Assembly: GCA_013396655.1 (NCBI GenBank)
Contig: WBMV01006433.1
Location: 62,001-126,000, forward strand
DNA from: Campylorhamphus procurvoides
Taxonomy: Eukaryota; Chordata; Aves; Passeriformes; Dendrocolaptidae
Reading direction: 5' to 3'
DNA: 64,000 bases
Numbering within the stretch: position 1 is the stretch's first letter; the number at the start of each line of letters is the position of its first letter. The position numbers and the translations under genes were made by a program. This document shows, one piece after another, positions 24,765-37,605 of the stretch. The notes beneath the pieces were generated by a model. The model saw nothing but the letters and a program-made list of their open reading frames with translations, had not been told where the DNA came from and did no database searches.

Positions 24765-27700
24765 GTTGGCATTGTTAAATCTTATGAGATTCTCATGTTG
24801 CTTTTGTTCATTTTGTTTGTTTTGTTCCTTCCATAATAAATGTTTCTATTTATAACTGGTTTCCAGTTGCTGAAGCAGTGAGTATCACTGGTATTCTGCT
24901 CCCAGGAAAACAAATTGATGTAGCAAGGGAGAAAAAATTTAGGTAAGGTACAATTTTTTTCTGAGTAAGAGATTAAAAATTCATATACATGTGTTCAATG
25001 GCTAATAATGTAAATCTCCAGGTGAGCTAAATGGAAACAGGATGCCAGACTTCAGCCATAAATAATACAGTGCTGTCTGGTCCAATATCATCTATGAAAT
25101 TTGACGGTTGCAACAAGTTTTGATCTGCTTTTGTTGTCTATAATGACAATATCTACCTTACACAGAGGTCAGAAAAAACTTACTATTTCCTGTAGTGTAT
25201 TCCTTTGTTGTACTACAGTAGCACATCAAAGCCCCAGTTATGCAGCAAGACACTGCACTAACACATGGCAAAATGCAGAAAGAAGTAGGGCCATCCTGTG
25301 CCATCCTTACTCATCCTGAAGGTCCCTGTCCTCTCTGAGTCCCACAGGGGCCCCTCTGTTCCCATGAAGAGCTGAGGAGCTGAGTAGCACCAGCATCAAG
25401 CAGATGTGGGAGTGGACAATGTGTATCTGAGACTTTGTCCAGTGCTCTAGAAAGTCTTGTTAATTGGAGATCCTGGAAAGAAATTTGGCGTTTGTGTCAT
25501 GCAGCTCACGCGTGGTGAGTCATGGGGCTGAGAGGTCACAGATGAGCCTTGCCAAGTGTGGGCAGAGTCAGAGGAGCTCTGGATGAACTGGCCTGCCTAG
25601 GAAGCACAGGCCAGCAGTGCTCCCTCACTCCATAAGCCACAAATTCTCCTGGACTCATTTATGTGACATCCCAGATGATCAGCTGCACAGACATTGCTCC
25701 AGTTTGGTGGATATCCATCTCACAAAGAGATGCTCCACACCAGCAGCCCTAGTGGTGAGAGGGCTACCACTGCATGAAATCCTGTTTCTTTCACCACTTT
25801 CCTGCCAACCCTGCTTTCCTGCCCAGTGAGGGAGCTGGGGAGATGGGCAAGAGTTGGTGACAAAACACACAGAATCATTCTATGAGCACTCTGGAAGGAA
25901 GCATAATATTGGAAATAAAAATAGAACAATTGATTTGTGAGCTGAGCTCTACATTGACATGAAAAGGGTGATTGAAAGGGCTTTGCAAAAAGTAAAGGAG
26001 GATATTTGAGAAAGTGCCGAAGTTGCAGAAATCCTGAACAATGGGAGTTTTGCTGTAATAAGCTTAACTGAGCCTCTTGAATCATACACAGTGTCGTGAC
26101 AATGCGTGTCATCTGTTGACATACAGAGCAAAATTGAAACACATTCAGACTGGAGCTATTTTAGGCTATTTGTTATAAGCCCTCTGCTTGGCTCAGGCTA
26201 TGTGTTTGAATCACTGTAGACAGCCTGCTTCCCCAGTCAAGTAGCCATGGGTTTGGCAATGGCCTCCCTCCCACAGGGAGATAAGGCAGTTTGTACCATG
26301 TCAATGACCAGAGGCAGCCACAAAACATTAGGCAGGCTCCTGACTGTCGAGAAGTTGAAACTGCTTGAAAACAGCAGGGTCAGTCTGCTCTCAGACACAC
26401 TGGTATTATCTCATTAGCGGTGGCATTTACTGCACAGCACAAGGACTAGAAAAGGGAGTTGTTGAAAAAAAAAAAGCAAACAAATAGTATATGAAATTGT
26501 TAGGCAGAGGGAATGTTATTCACATGTGGACTTTTTCTTTATTAAAGAAAGTACTAGTTCCAGTGAATCATATAAAACAGCAGATTATCACTTCCTTGTC
26601 TTACCTCCAAATAACTTTCTCCTTCCAGCTGGCAGGAAAAGAAGGCATTTTACCTGAAGCTCAGCCCTTGTAAAGCTTGTTTTTTCTTTTTTTTTTGACA
26701 ACTGAAGAAACACAATGTTGCTTATAAGGTTCAGGTTTCGGAATGGGAGGCAGGCTCTGTTGTGGAGCTCTTCTGCCCTCTCCCCATATTCACCTTCTCC
26801 TTTCTACCTTCAGATGGTTTTGCTATCAGCTTCTCTACTACCACGTGTAATGTCACAGGTTAGCTTTGAATTTACTGTCTCATTACAGTATAAAGATTCA
26901 AGAGAAGACCAACCAGGAGGACAAAAATATTAGACAATAGACTCTTGGGATTAGAAATAGCCTTTCTGTTCTCTAACTATGCAGCATCCAGCCCGGTTGG
27001 GTGCAGGACCAGTGCCCTCCAGCCATAACACAAGTGGCATGTCCCCAGGGGCCAACAGGAGTGGCCAGAGATGTGGGAAGTGCACAGGAAGCTGTTTCCT
27101 TCAGCAGCACTTTGAGATGTCCAGCAGATATACTTCCACCAGCCTGTAAACACACTCACAAACATATGAATGTTTGAGATGTTTTCACGACACGACCTTG
27201 AAATAGAGCTGCTTCACACCATCCCCTCTAAGTACTTCAGGATGGACTTGGACTTGCAGCAACCCCAAGCCTGTAGTGGCCACACGTGTGCCTGGCCCTG
27301 CCAGCTGTGGGCACATGTGGTTCTCACAGGCTTTGGGGGCACTTGCCAGATGCAGGCTTTGCAACCTCGCAATTTTTATTCCTGTCCAAAGTGTCTATTG
27401 GGATGCTTTCTCAGAAATTAATCCTTCTTTTAATCTGTTGTCATGGTACTCTCAGTTGTGACCAGCAAATCAGTGTCACACAAGTAAGCTGCTAAGAAAG
27501 TTATCAAAGCTACCCTCCTGTAATAAATAAGTCCATGTGAGTCCATCAGAGGCAGAGGAGCTCTCAAGAGAAGAGAGCAGCCCATAAGAAAACAGGGACC
27601 AAAAGTGTATAGCAGAAGAGGAAGATGGGAAGGAGTCTTTAAACCTTTGCAGCTGTACCATGGGGGATTTTATTTTTTAAAAAAACACTATACATGAAGA

Positions 27701-30700
27701 TCTGTATTTTTAAAACCAGAAAAAACTCCTCGGGCTTCCAGAACACAAAATTCTTCTTAATGTGGTTTCCTCAGATATATGTGTTATTTGGCAGATAACA
27801 TAAAATCTGTGCACTCGCACTGAAGGATTTTCTGTCTGAGCTGTGTTGGTGAATTGCACTTTCTCAGACAGAACAAATTATATTATTTACTTTCTTAACT
27901 ACAGGTGTAGTTCTGGCTCACATAAGTTCATATACACAAGTGCTAAAATTATGGTCTCCAAAAAATGTAAAGGGAAAACCCTCTGCTCTTAATTTCTTGA
28001 CTGTTTTGCTCAGGTAGTTTTCAGAACACAAACTGAGAGAGGAGCATGCAGAGAACCAAAAGAATGTGTTGAAAGTGCAAATGCACACAGATACAAAAAT
28101 ATTCCGGGACAAGCTCACTAGTATGGGAGTCTATAAAAAGACACTGGTAATGATTTGCACCTGTTGGAATGGGAGTTTATGCAACTAAATTGTCCAGTCA
28201 ACCCTTTTTTTCCCCCAAAATTGCCTGAGTTCATAAGTTTTTTAGATAGACTTTTCATAAAATGCATATCAGTGACTTTAGGCTGCATCCAAAGCTGTGA
28301 TCCACTGTGGGTTGTTACATAAAATACTTTCAAATGATAGGGCCCCTACTGTGTTTGTTGTCATACATAGACACGCTGCTTTATAGCACCACAGGATTTG
28401 GTTTCAGAGAAACTAAAAGTGCTTCTAATTTAATAGGAACAGCACAGAGCAAGTTGTGAGCAATATACATTAAGAAAAGGACAGGAACTATACTGAATAA
28501 CACCATTGCAATTCAGTAGCAACAGGAAAAGATTTCTACTTTTGACTAAGGTGTGGGCTTGGTCAAAACATGGTAGGGCAAAAGTTATCTTTCAAATTTT
28601 GTCCTGAAAGCCAGAGAGAAAGATTTATGGGGAGAAAAAATAACATTGTGTAATGGGTTTTTTTAATTAAGTATATTATCCACTCTGAGGTGATATTGGT
28701 AAAATATAAATTGTGCCTATTTTGCTTCTGTTTCCTGTATTTGAATAGATGTATATAGTATAACTAAGGTCTTTTCTTTTGCACAAGGTCAGAAATAGAA
28801 GTGTACAGAAAGTTGAGTATGAACTTAGTGGGAAAATAGCTTCCTAAATGCTTCAGAACTGATATGAAGCATATTGTTGCTCTGGCCTCTGCACAAATGA
28901 ATTTCTCTTTCCTTCTCTATTTATTTGTCCAGTTATTTTCTGTGCCCAAGGCATGTTTACATTAAATGGCCATTCTTGGATCCATAAATGAAGTGAATGC
29001 AAAGAGTCTTTAAAAAAATCACTACTCAAAAAAGCCCAGGGGACATAATCAGCAGTATATCAGCTCTTAATAATTAGAGATGTCTGCAGTTGGTTTGCAC
29101 AACTGCAGCATGTGTGTTGCTCTCAGGTATTCCTATGCATACCTGGTGAAATACCACCAGGTATAAAAAATATAACAGGATAACAAAAACATGAAGGCTT
29201 GCATGTGAAGGCATGCAAGAGGGAATGTGAGGTTTTTTCCTATTCTTGAGTAGTCATTTCTTCTTTTAATAGGTTGGTTTTGTTTGTTATCATATGCCAT
29301 ATTTAGTTCACTGATAAATTCATCGCACTACCTCCGTTTTCCTGTATGATTTCTTTGTGAATGGAAGCACAGCCTGGCAGATAGCAGTGCCACTGCCTGA
29401 GCCTGTGTGTTAAGCTGCCTCCAAACAGACCTGTAAAGACAGTTAAAATAAGTTGTTTATGGATGAGACTAAGAGTAATTTGATTGATCGTTCCTCACAA
29501 TACTGCAAAGGGATGCTTAGAGTGGTGAAAGAGTCTCAGCAAATGTCTGGAAAATATCCTGCAATTTTAATTGTACTCAGACAGGAAAAAATATAAGGCA
29601 TTTGCTGCAGCTAAGTGAACAATCCAAAGTGGACAATGTATTTAACACATTAAGGTTAGGAGTCTGGGCTGTATCAGAGCCTTAAGAGCTCTACTCAGGA
29701 CAGCTCCAAGAACAGAGACAAAAGCAGGATTAAGCAACACTCACCAATCCTTCCCTTTGGCACAGCTTTTTTTCACATTAAACATTGGTATGGGTGAGAC
29801 TTTTGCACAAGGACCATGATGAAGGTATGGAAACAGCTGAGTGGCATTCAGGCTACCTGGGAATAATCCCCAAACCTCTGAGACTGACTCTTGTGAGCTG
29901 TAGTTCCTTCACAGCGTTGCAGTGAACTTCTCTGATCTTCTTGTGCAATATCTCTGAGTAAACAGAGATTTATTTATATATATAGCCAGTCTCGTGATTC
30001 GGAACTGTTTACTGTGTGAGTTGATCCCAAATAACCCTTTTTAAAATTGACATTTATAGTTGAATCGTCTGGCACTCTTTCCATTCTTTTGGGTGAGAGT
30101 AGAAGCACACACAGAACAAATTTTCAGATGCATTTTAAATTCATTTTTCTGTTATTTGTGGTGCTAGTGCAGTTCTGGAAATGAAGGAAAATGAAACGTT
30201 TTTTTGCATTTATGTTATTTCATCTTGCTGACACAAATCCAACAGTGGAAGAGTTGCAGGGGAAAAGACAAGTCTAAAAGAAAGGCAGCAGTCAGTTGTT
30301 CCTCAGGAAGAGCAAGGTGTACCTCGATGTTATGCTACTGTTGTTTGACTTCCACTGTGGATAACCCACTCCAAGGGGAGAATTAAAACCAGGAAAAGCA
30401 TATGTCAATGACCAAGATCATGTCCCTGAAAATACCTTGTATGCTATTGAATTTCTTTCCCATTCACCTGCACTTCCAGAAGACAGAGGAACCACGCAGA
30501 CTGAAATTACTCAAAAGAAACTACTTTATTTTTGCCACTTTTTCTTTTGGCATTTCTATATTGGAACTCCTTGGCAGGAAAAAAACATTTCTAGAGATCA
30601 GACATCATGCAGAGGTCTCAGAAAGAGAGGCACAAAAACTGCTGCTCACTCTTAAAAATGAATTCTTGAGCATCTCGGAAAGAGCTCAAGAGTTTTGGAA

Positions 30701-31164
30701 CCAGACCTTAGTGTGACATTGAAAATCAAGCTGCTTCCTACTGTGTCCCATGACATGAAGATAGTTCTAGATACTCACTAGTGAAATACTGCTGATAAAT
30801 AATAAAATAATACAATTTATCACATTTCCCATGTTATCCATAAAACCCAGAATATTTATTTTTTGTGTGTGTTGAGAGAACAGGTTTTTTGCTTAAAGCT
30901 TATTATTATATTTTATTATAAATCACAAGGAATTAAAGCAGAATCTGGTTGTCTGAAATACGTATGTATAAGTAAACAATAAAGTGCAAATTAGTTGCCA
31001 TGTATTACAGAGGAGGTCCAGAAAAGTAATGCTCTTCTGCAACATATATCATTTAAACTTCATTGATAGGTGTATACATATGTACACAGATTATAAGTAA
31101 CAGAAAATCTACCCTAACCTCAGGCATGAGCCAAATATAATATGCACTGTTGTCTGCCATTAAT
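24765..31164. other. Non-coding sequence, no recognised repeat body
   Basis: No supported gene. Frames reach 140 codons (minus strand, 25720-26142) without any recognisable motif. The stretch includes a short A run at 26465-26475, a short imperfect cluster of CAGGTAT/ATACCTG arms near 29124-29164 and TTAT-type simple sequence near 30900-30922. Composition is AT-rich and uniform. Confidence 0.6.
29124..29164. other. Nested inverted repeats (CAGGTAT / ATACCTGGTG)
   Basis: ATACCTGGTG (29139-29148) pairs exactly with CACCAGGTAT (29155-29164) over a 6-nt loop. An upstream CAGGTAT (29124-29130) could pair alternatively with ATACCTG at 29139-29145. The two hairpins are mutually exclusive. A 10-bp stem is expected about once or twice by chance in a window this size, so this is only a structural note. 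Confidence 0.7.
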
Positions 31165-31485
31165 AATAATAATGTTTCAGAGTTAGAAAAGGTACAAAAC
31201 AGAATAACCAAAACAGCCTGTGACAGGAAGATGGGAAATGAATTATCAAGAAAGATTAGCCAGAATTAGGCAGACTGATAATGGGAGACTCTCAGGGGAT
31301 ATGCTGAAGACAATACTGAAATGAAAGAAACAAAGAGAATGAATCACATTAATCTTTTAAAGATAGTCAGTAATTTGAAGAGTCTGGGATCTGGGATAGC
31401 AAGGGGGTGACTCAGAAATGATAAGTATTTCCGGCACATTTGTTTAGTGTTGTTGAAATATTGAACAAATAGCTGAAGTCAAGAG
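31165..31485 (+). mobile_element. Ancient CR1-like LINE fragment
   Basis: The plus strand contains gagttagaaaaggtacaaaa, cagaataaccaaaaca, gatgggaaatgaattatc, gaaagattagccagaattag and gggagactctcaggggatat. This is the order found in the reverse-transcriptase-to-3' region of old CR1-like elements in reptiles and birds, where a gaaagattaa...gact...gggggatatga segment is typical. It is strongly diverged and cannot encode protein. The piece at 32341-32485 in the same orientation may be the 3' end of the same insertion. Confidence 0.6.
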
Positions 31486-32340
31486 CAACAAGTCAGGGGT
31501 TTAAAAGGAGCTCGTTTGTTTTCTTTTTGTGAAGGATTTTGGAGATTACATTAGCTACATATTTGAACTTACAATGATAAGTTCTAGGGTGATTTGTATT
31601 TATTGGGGTTATAAGGGCAGGCCTCAGTGGACCATATGGTATTTTTACAGGGCTGTTTCCATAACAAAAATGGCACAAAACTGTATTAACTTTTCAGAGA
31701 TTGATAGAGAAACAAACTGTCTAAATAGATGTGTTTGTTTAAAGAAGGGTTTAAAAAGGACCTGGGGTGGGGGGAATCCCTGCAGGTTTCTAAGCAAATG
31801 TGTACTTATAGGTATGAAGTTTTAATTTGGATCTCTATTTCCATTCTCATAAGAAGTAGCTGAGAAAAGAGGCAGTGGGAATAAAAAATACAAGAAGCAA
31901 GAAGGAATGAGAATAAAGAAAGAATGTGAAGCAATGCAGAGAGAACCTCAGGGGAGAAAAAATTGAAAAAAAAAAAAAAAGATAAAAAAAATCTGACTTC
32001 CAGGTAGTTTCTACAGGGTAGGATGGAAGAAAATTCACAGCTCCCTCCACCTTGGCAGACGAGTCTTCATGTCTTCAGTTAAAATTTCTTTTCCAGCTGA
32101 ACCCTCTTTCTTCCTGGGTACTGTAATTTGAATGGAATATTTCCAGCTTAATTCTCCAGAGCTAGCACAAAGATATACATTTGCTTCTAAAAATTAAATA
32201 AAGTTTTAGAAAGCAGATACTGTGATAAAATCAGATTGAGTGGCTTAATGTAAGTGAGCAGCAATTTAATTTTGATTTATTGGAAGCATTTTATTTCTGT
32301 TATTACAACACAAAATTTTGTGTCTGTAAACCACTGATTA
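31486..32340. other. Non-coding sequence between two CR1-like pieces
   Basis: No gene seen. It contains an A-rich tract with a run of about A16 ending near 31980 and further A-rich sequence to 31990. It may be the degraded middle of one old CR1 insertion plus later insertions; I could not recognise any CR1 segment in it. Confidence 0.5.
31964..31990. repeat. Poly-A low-complexity tract
   Basis: A long A run followed by GAT and another A run. It makes the opposing frame at 31847-32050 a run of F/L/Y codons and therefore spurious. Confidence 0.8.
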
Positions 32341-32485
32341 CTAGAAGGTGGGAGAGAACATCAGGGGAAAAGATCATTTTTATCTTCTTCTATGCTTTCC
32401 CCTATTCTTCATGGTAGCAGACAGGATACTGGGTTACATGGAGCATATGTTTGGCCCAGAATGGCCAGCTCTATAATGTATAGTT
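32341..32485 (+). mobile_element. Ancient CR1-like LINE 3' end
   Basis: The string gcagacaggatactgggtta, followed by catggagcatatgtttggcc and cagaatggccagctct, closely matches the 3' terminus of old sauropsid CR1 copies (gacaggatactgggctagatgga..., then cccagtatggc). Orientation is plus. The preceding 100 bases fit a degraded CR1 3' region. It may belong with the fragment at 31165-31485. Confidence 0.75.
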
Positions 32486-34419
32486 TTATGAAGTGACAAA
32501 TTCTAGAATGAAAGTTCTAGTGTGTTTTTTGTAATAACTGGGTTTTTTAACATGCTTTTTCAGTTATAGTAATTATTCCAATGCGGAAAATTGAACAAAT
32601 GAAAACGAGAAATACAGAAAGTTGGGTTTACATGACAAATGGCTAAGATGAATTTCATATTGGGAGTTAACATGAAGTCCTGCGTACATTACAGAAAAGA
32701 CTTGCTTAATTTTCATACCTGAGGTTTGTTAACTAATATGAGCTAAATTCCTAGCTCAGACAAAGCAAACTGTGTTTTTTGGTTAGCTCATCAAAGTGAA
32801 CATGAGGAGACTGGGGGGGGGGGGGAACCCNTTTAAACACATTTCATAATATGTGAGGATGTCTAAGCCAAGGAAGGCATAAAGTAGTAATTAATACCAA
32901 CTATGGCATGTTGACACCATCAGTCTTACAATTTCAGGACCTGTATTCCAAGTCATATGTCAGAAAAAGGAAACATTGAAATTAAACTTTCTTACAGGCA
33001 TTTATCTGTGGCTGCACTGTGCCTTTAAAATGGTCTTGGAGATAAAACCTGAACTGACTCAAGGGGTCAGTCCAGGTGACCTTGCCCAGCCCTAGCCAAC
33101 TCCAGTGGGATCCTGTGATGTGGTGGCAAGCCACCAAACAAGAGTAGCCTGAATTCAGGTTACCCACAGACCTCGTGATAGGTCCCAGAGGGGACTCCAT
33201 GGTCACCCAGTGCTGTGGCACTTCAGTGACCCCAGTAGCTCATTCCCTTTCTGTCTTCAGTACTGCATCACCCTATATCTGTGTTTCACCCCCAGGCCAT
33301 GTCCTCAGGTGAGGTTGGACTCAAACATTGATATGGGTCTGCCCTTGGTAAAGAATGTGGATGTCAATCTCCACAGGCAGTGTAAGAGAGTCCACACCTT
33401 GAATGGGGGTAGATTAATTTTCTGGTCCACCACAGTATGCCTTAAGAGGAGTGCCTGTTTGTTATCAGAAGGGAGTTCAGAGTTCTTGAAACCCCTTCTC
33501 TGTTGGGCCAGCTGTCCTTGGTTGTGTTACTGAGCTTGGTCCCTAGGACTTCTGGTCGCAGCTGTTAAAGGCAAAGGCACAGGCAAGTGTTTCTGTGGAA
33601 TGGCTGCACTGGTAGCACAGGCAGGATATAAAAGCATCACAGCAAAGGCCATGTGAATATTCATGTCCCAGAAATACATTGCTGAGAGAGGGAAAAAAGT
33701 CATAAAATGGAGGACCACACTTTGAGCCTTTCCCAACTATCACTGATGAAGTGTAATATCAAGCAGCAACCAATGAGAATGCTCTATCTGTGACTCAGGA
33801 GCTGAGGCCATCATAGCCATGACATAGTCATCACTGTCCCCCAAAGCCCAGCCTTACACAAGGCTTGCACAACCTGTTGTCCAGACCTCCTTGTTCATGT
33901 TCTGCAACGTGCTTCAAAGTGCCTTGGATTAGGACTTACAGACCAGTTTTCTCAGAGGGGTTTTTTGGCACCTACTTTCCAACATAATAAGTGATCCCCA
34001 TTGATATTCCTAAGAAAGCACAAAGGAAGCATCCCTCAGTTGTAAACCTTCATACACATTCTGAAGTGCCTGTGAAAACAGGAGAGATGAAATTCAGACC
34101 AGACTTTGGGGGAGCAGGTCACTTACTGCAGGTCCTTTACCTCCAGGTCAGTCTGACCAAACACACTTTAGTTTCCAGAAGGCCCAAGCACCCAAAGGGC
34201 CTTGCCAATCTCAGATTAAATCTGTGTGGGCTTGAGGAGGAGCACTTTGCTTTAAGCAGTCATACAATTAAGGCGCTGAACTGGTGATGGTTAGGAATTA
34301 GTTCCATTTCCAGATGAAAAAAAATCACTCCAACAAGCTGTTTATTCTCTCCGCACATCAAATCCACATTATTAATGTTGGGAATAATACATCTTTTGTC
34401 CCATCCCTGGTGTCTGATT
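32486..34419. other. Non-coding sequence with G13 run, N, and GC-richer block
   Basis: It contains the G13 homopolymer and the only ambiguous base of the window. From about 33000 to 33950 the base composition becomes richer in G and C than the flanks, with a TATAAAAG string at 33627-33634 and a CCAAT at 33770-33774. The block has no repeat family or protein signature that I recognise; frames are at most 107 codons on mixed strands. A degraded LTR or an unknown unique element are both possible. Confidence 0.5.
32813..32831. repeat. G13 homopolymer followed by ambiguous base N
   Basis: Thirteen consecutive G residues (32813-32825) are followed by AACCC and a single N at 32831. This is the only ambiguity in the window and sits where polymerase slippage and sequencing error are expected, so the local length is uncertain. 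Confidence 0.95.
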
Positions 34420-34475
34420 TTTAAATCGACTGTAAGCTCTTTGAGTCAGGGTCTAGCCCTTACTAGATACATTCA
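34420..34475 (+). mobile_element. Old SINE/LINE 3'-tail-like remnant
   Basis: The segment gactgtaagctctttgagtc followed by agggtctagccctta resembles the tail shared by MIR/L2/L3-type ancient amniote repeats (gactgtaagctccttgagggcagggactgt). Only about 50 bp are recognisable. A chance resemblance cannot be excluded by eye. Confidence 0.4.
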
Positions 34476-37469
34476 CATAATCAATCCACTGAGATCAAGC
34501 CATAGAAATTGGTCCAAACACCTTCATAGAGAGACAAGAAATCTGAAACTTTACACACTTACTCTCCAGCACATCTGTCTCCTGCTGCAGTCCCTGTGTG
34601 CTGTGCTGCCTCAGCTCTCAGCACAGAAGAGAGTGACTCCAGGTAAGTACTGGGCAGCATTAACCCTTTCATCCTCCCTACCCAGTCAGCAGTATGATTT
34701 TTAACCCCTGATGCCCTCACTAGTTGTTCCAGTTCACATCAAATAAGGTTTGAACTCTTCTTGTAGGCAAAGCCCACTTAATTTTAGTACCTCCACTCTG
34801 CCCCTGGAGGGGAACCAGGGCTGCCCTAAGTAGCCTGGTGTAAGGCCGTTCAGTTTTGGGTGGGGGCCTTGCATTTGTGAGAGGAGACCTCTCCAGACCT
34901 GCCTTTTCAGCAAGAGGCACCTTGTTGATAAGGCAAGCAGGTGGTGGTTTCTACCAGTGCTCGTGTGACAGAAACCAGGCAGCGGGCTGGGTGACCACAA
35001 GGCAGAGCAAATTCTTGTGCCCGAGAATAACCAGAAGGCAAACTGCAGAGAGGGAGGGGGGCTGAGGGAAGAGCAGGCTTTCTGGTCAGCAGAAAATCAT
35101 CCAAAATCCCTTCACAGATGCAAAAGAAACGGCCCTGCCCCCACTTCGCCTCTCAATAATTCGATGTCTGTGTTTGTTGGCAGCTAGGAGGCTTTTTTTT
35201 TTAAAAAAACTTTGCAAGGAAAGGAAGGTAGGATTTTAGCAGAATCCTACTGCAAAGCATGTATTTCTTCTTTTTCTTTCGTTCTCCCACCACCCCCTCC
35301 AACAAATCCCCAAGGTCAACAATGTAATAAACAGCAGGAAAGGCCCAATTTTCTGCACCTGTGGCCTTGTTTGTCTATATATTTCTATAGGTGAATGGGC
35401 ACTGGGGACACAGAAAGGAAGTGAATTCAATGGATTGGTTTAAAAAACTCAGCATGGCAATCAGCAGGCACTCAGGTGAAATAGCTTTAAAACCCTGTTA
35501 AAATAGACCCAGAGTGAAACAGGGTGTGTAGCTGCAGTGCATGCAGCTTGGGTTTTGTTTTTTTTTTTTAATATAAAAACATGGCATTGTTAAAAATCAG
35601 CCTCTAGTGAAGTAGCTTGTTATTCAGGGCACAAACCCCAGTACCTAAAATCTCTTACACAGAGCAGAAGAATGATCTTGCTTTTTAATCTCTTTTTTCA
35701 TTCCATGAAAATTTAGTGCTGAAATAGGTATTAGACTAGCTGCCACAGAAAATGAGGCACTTGGGGGTTTTTTTTTGGAAGAAGGATGGACTCAGGCACC
35801 ATGAACTTTCCCACCTGCTCTTCTTCCTGCTGTAGTCCAAAGCCATAATAAGCAGTAGGTGGTACGTTTTGGTGCTAACTCCAGAGTGACACCAGTCAAA
35901 CCAGGAGGGCAAAAGCTTTCCAAGCAGGCTATGTAAGAATCTACCAGAAGGAGGTAAATATTGGTTGCTGACAACCCAGACTGGACCCCAAGTGGTGTCA
36001 GGGGACTATGATGGAGGTGCAGACACGGGTTATTTGCTGACTGCCTGGCTGATGGAGGCAGAAGGCGGGTGGTCATTTCCTCTTCATGCTACATCTGCCT
36101 CTACCACAGAGTCATTGGGGTTTGGGAAACTGGATTAGCCCAGCGGAGCATCTGCCCTGCTGACCACTGCTTGAGTTGAGTCATGTTTGTCCCTGAGGGC
36201 AGATGTTCCTTCTCTAGTGCAATGTTCCATAACTGTATAGTACAATTTATCTATTTTTTCACAAAGAAATATTCTTTTTATGTGTAAAAGCTCCATGTGC
36301 CAAGAGGTGCACAAATCCTCTCACATTTGAACAGATTTATTTTCCGAGTGTTGATTAAATGTCTAAGGGGAGTGACTTGTAAAGCCCAAATACTGCAAGA
36401 ATTGATATTCTCCTGGTATCTCAGTTCCTGGATGGTGGATGTGCTGTGAAAAGAGCAGATCCCAGGTTGTTATAGCTCCCTGAAGGATTGGGGGCAAAAA
36501 AGACAGTTGAAAAAGATAAACACCTTTTGGCAAAAGCTAAACTGTTTGCTTTTATTTGGGTTTACCACTGGGTTATTTCTGGCTCTGTTATTTATTCAAG
36601 TCCCTGCTGAATAGTTGTAGTATCCATGCATCTGAACACATGCTCACTGCTCACACATATCACTTCTGCAGTGGCACAAATTCAGCCCCTGAAGCAGTTG
36701 TGGTGTTTAATTTATTTGCAGTTGGAAAAATTAAGCCTGAAATAGAAAAGGGGCTCACTGAGTTTTTCCTGATGCTGTTCTCCTGAGTGGAGCTCCAGCA
36801 AGGATGTATACTGTCTGTTTCCCTGTTTTCCCAGGGGCATGGGATTGTGAGGAGGAAACCTTTACTATTGAACTACTCCTTTCAAAGTATACTAAGGCTT
36901 TAGACAAGATTCCATTGGTAGAGAGGAAAGAATTTAAAATGAGAAACCAAAAGCAACTAATTAAAAAAGATCAGGTCAAAACTCAATATAAAGTATTGAC
37001 AAGAGTCCCAAGACAGTGTTTAGATGAGATTCAATGCGACAAGGACAACTATGAGTTAGTTGCATGAATAACTTTATGACATTTTTTACCAAATTGCAGT
37101 TTAATTCACAGCCTTGGTTTAGGCTCAATACCTCAGTAGTTTGGCTGAACACATGCATTCACAGTTGTATATGTGTACTTAATCTCAAATACAAATACTC
37201 AACCACGGATATGTTTGTTCAACCCTTTGTTGACTCTGGTGATCAATTTTGAAGCCTAAATGCTGGTTAACAACACTGTAAATAAATCAGAGGCAGCTGT
37301 TTATTTACTCGTTGTATTTGTCAAGCATTTTTATAAAAACAGACATAGAGGATTAGTTTTGTATTGCTTCCTTGATACCCGAGACAGATACCACTCACCT
37401 GAGTTTGTGTTTAGCAGGAGCTGTCCTGTCTGCTCTAGCTGGTTATTCAAACATTCTGCTCAGATTGAG
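34476..37469. other. Non-coding sequence
   Basis: No supported gene. It holds T10A7 at 35193-35209, T runs near 35549 and 35769, and a GC-richer patch at 34800-35100 where short frames overlap on both strands without recognisable domains. The 87-codon frame at 36804-37067 has a more protein-like composition than most but matches nothing I recognise. Confidence 0.55.
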
Positions 37470-37605
37470 AATCACCTGTGACCTGTGCCCAGACTTAATA
37501 TGCAGCTTTGGACAAATTGCTTCACCTGAAGATGAAGCAATGGTCAACTGGTCTACACCTCAGTTTGCCCATCTCTAGGCTGAGGATGGCTCTTAGTACA
37601 CATGT
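37470..37605 (+). mobile_element. Possible MIR-like SINE remnant
   Basis: The segment cacctgtgacctgtgccc, then ctttggacaaattgcttcac, and further on cacctcagtttgcccatctc and gctgaggatggctcttagta follow the order of the MIR core (gtgaccttgggcaagttacttaac, then gcctcagtttcctcatctg, then aggataatagta). About 28 extra bases separate the two blocks and create a local inverted repeat (ATTGCTTC/GAAGCAAT). That interruption lowers confidence. Confidence 0.45.

Noticed and set aside
24325..24855. Overlapping frames of 106-174 codons on both strands
   Set aside because: They lie within a non-coding, 5'-truncated CR1 fragment whose GC-rich section is poor in stops.
33000..33950. Endogenous retroviral LTR
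   Set aside because: TATAAAAG and CCAAT are present, but I could not see paired terminal TG...CA ends, a primer-binding site or retroviral coding remnants, so I left it as unexplained.
36804..37067. 87-codon frame with protein-like, charged composition
   Set aside because: No recognisable family, no convincing splice sites checked, and isolated in AT-rich DNA; a BLASTP search would be needed to revive it.
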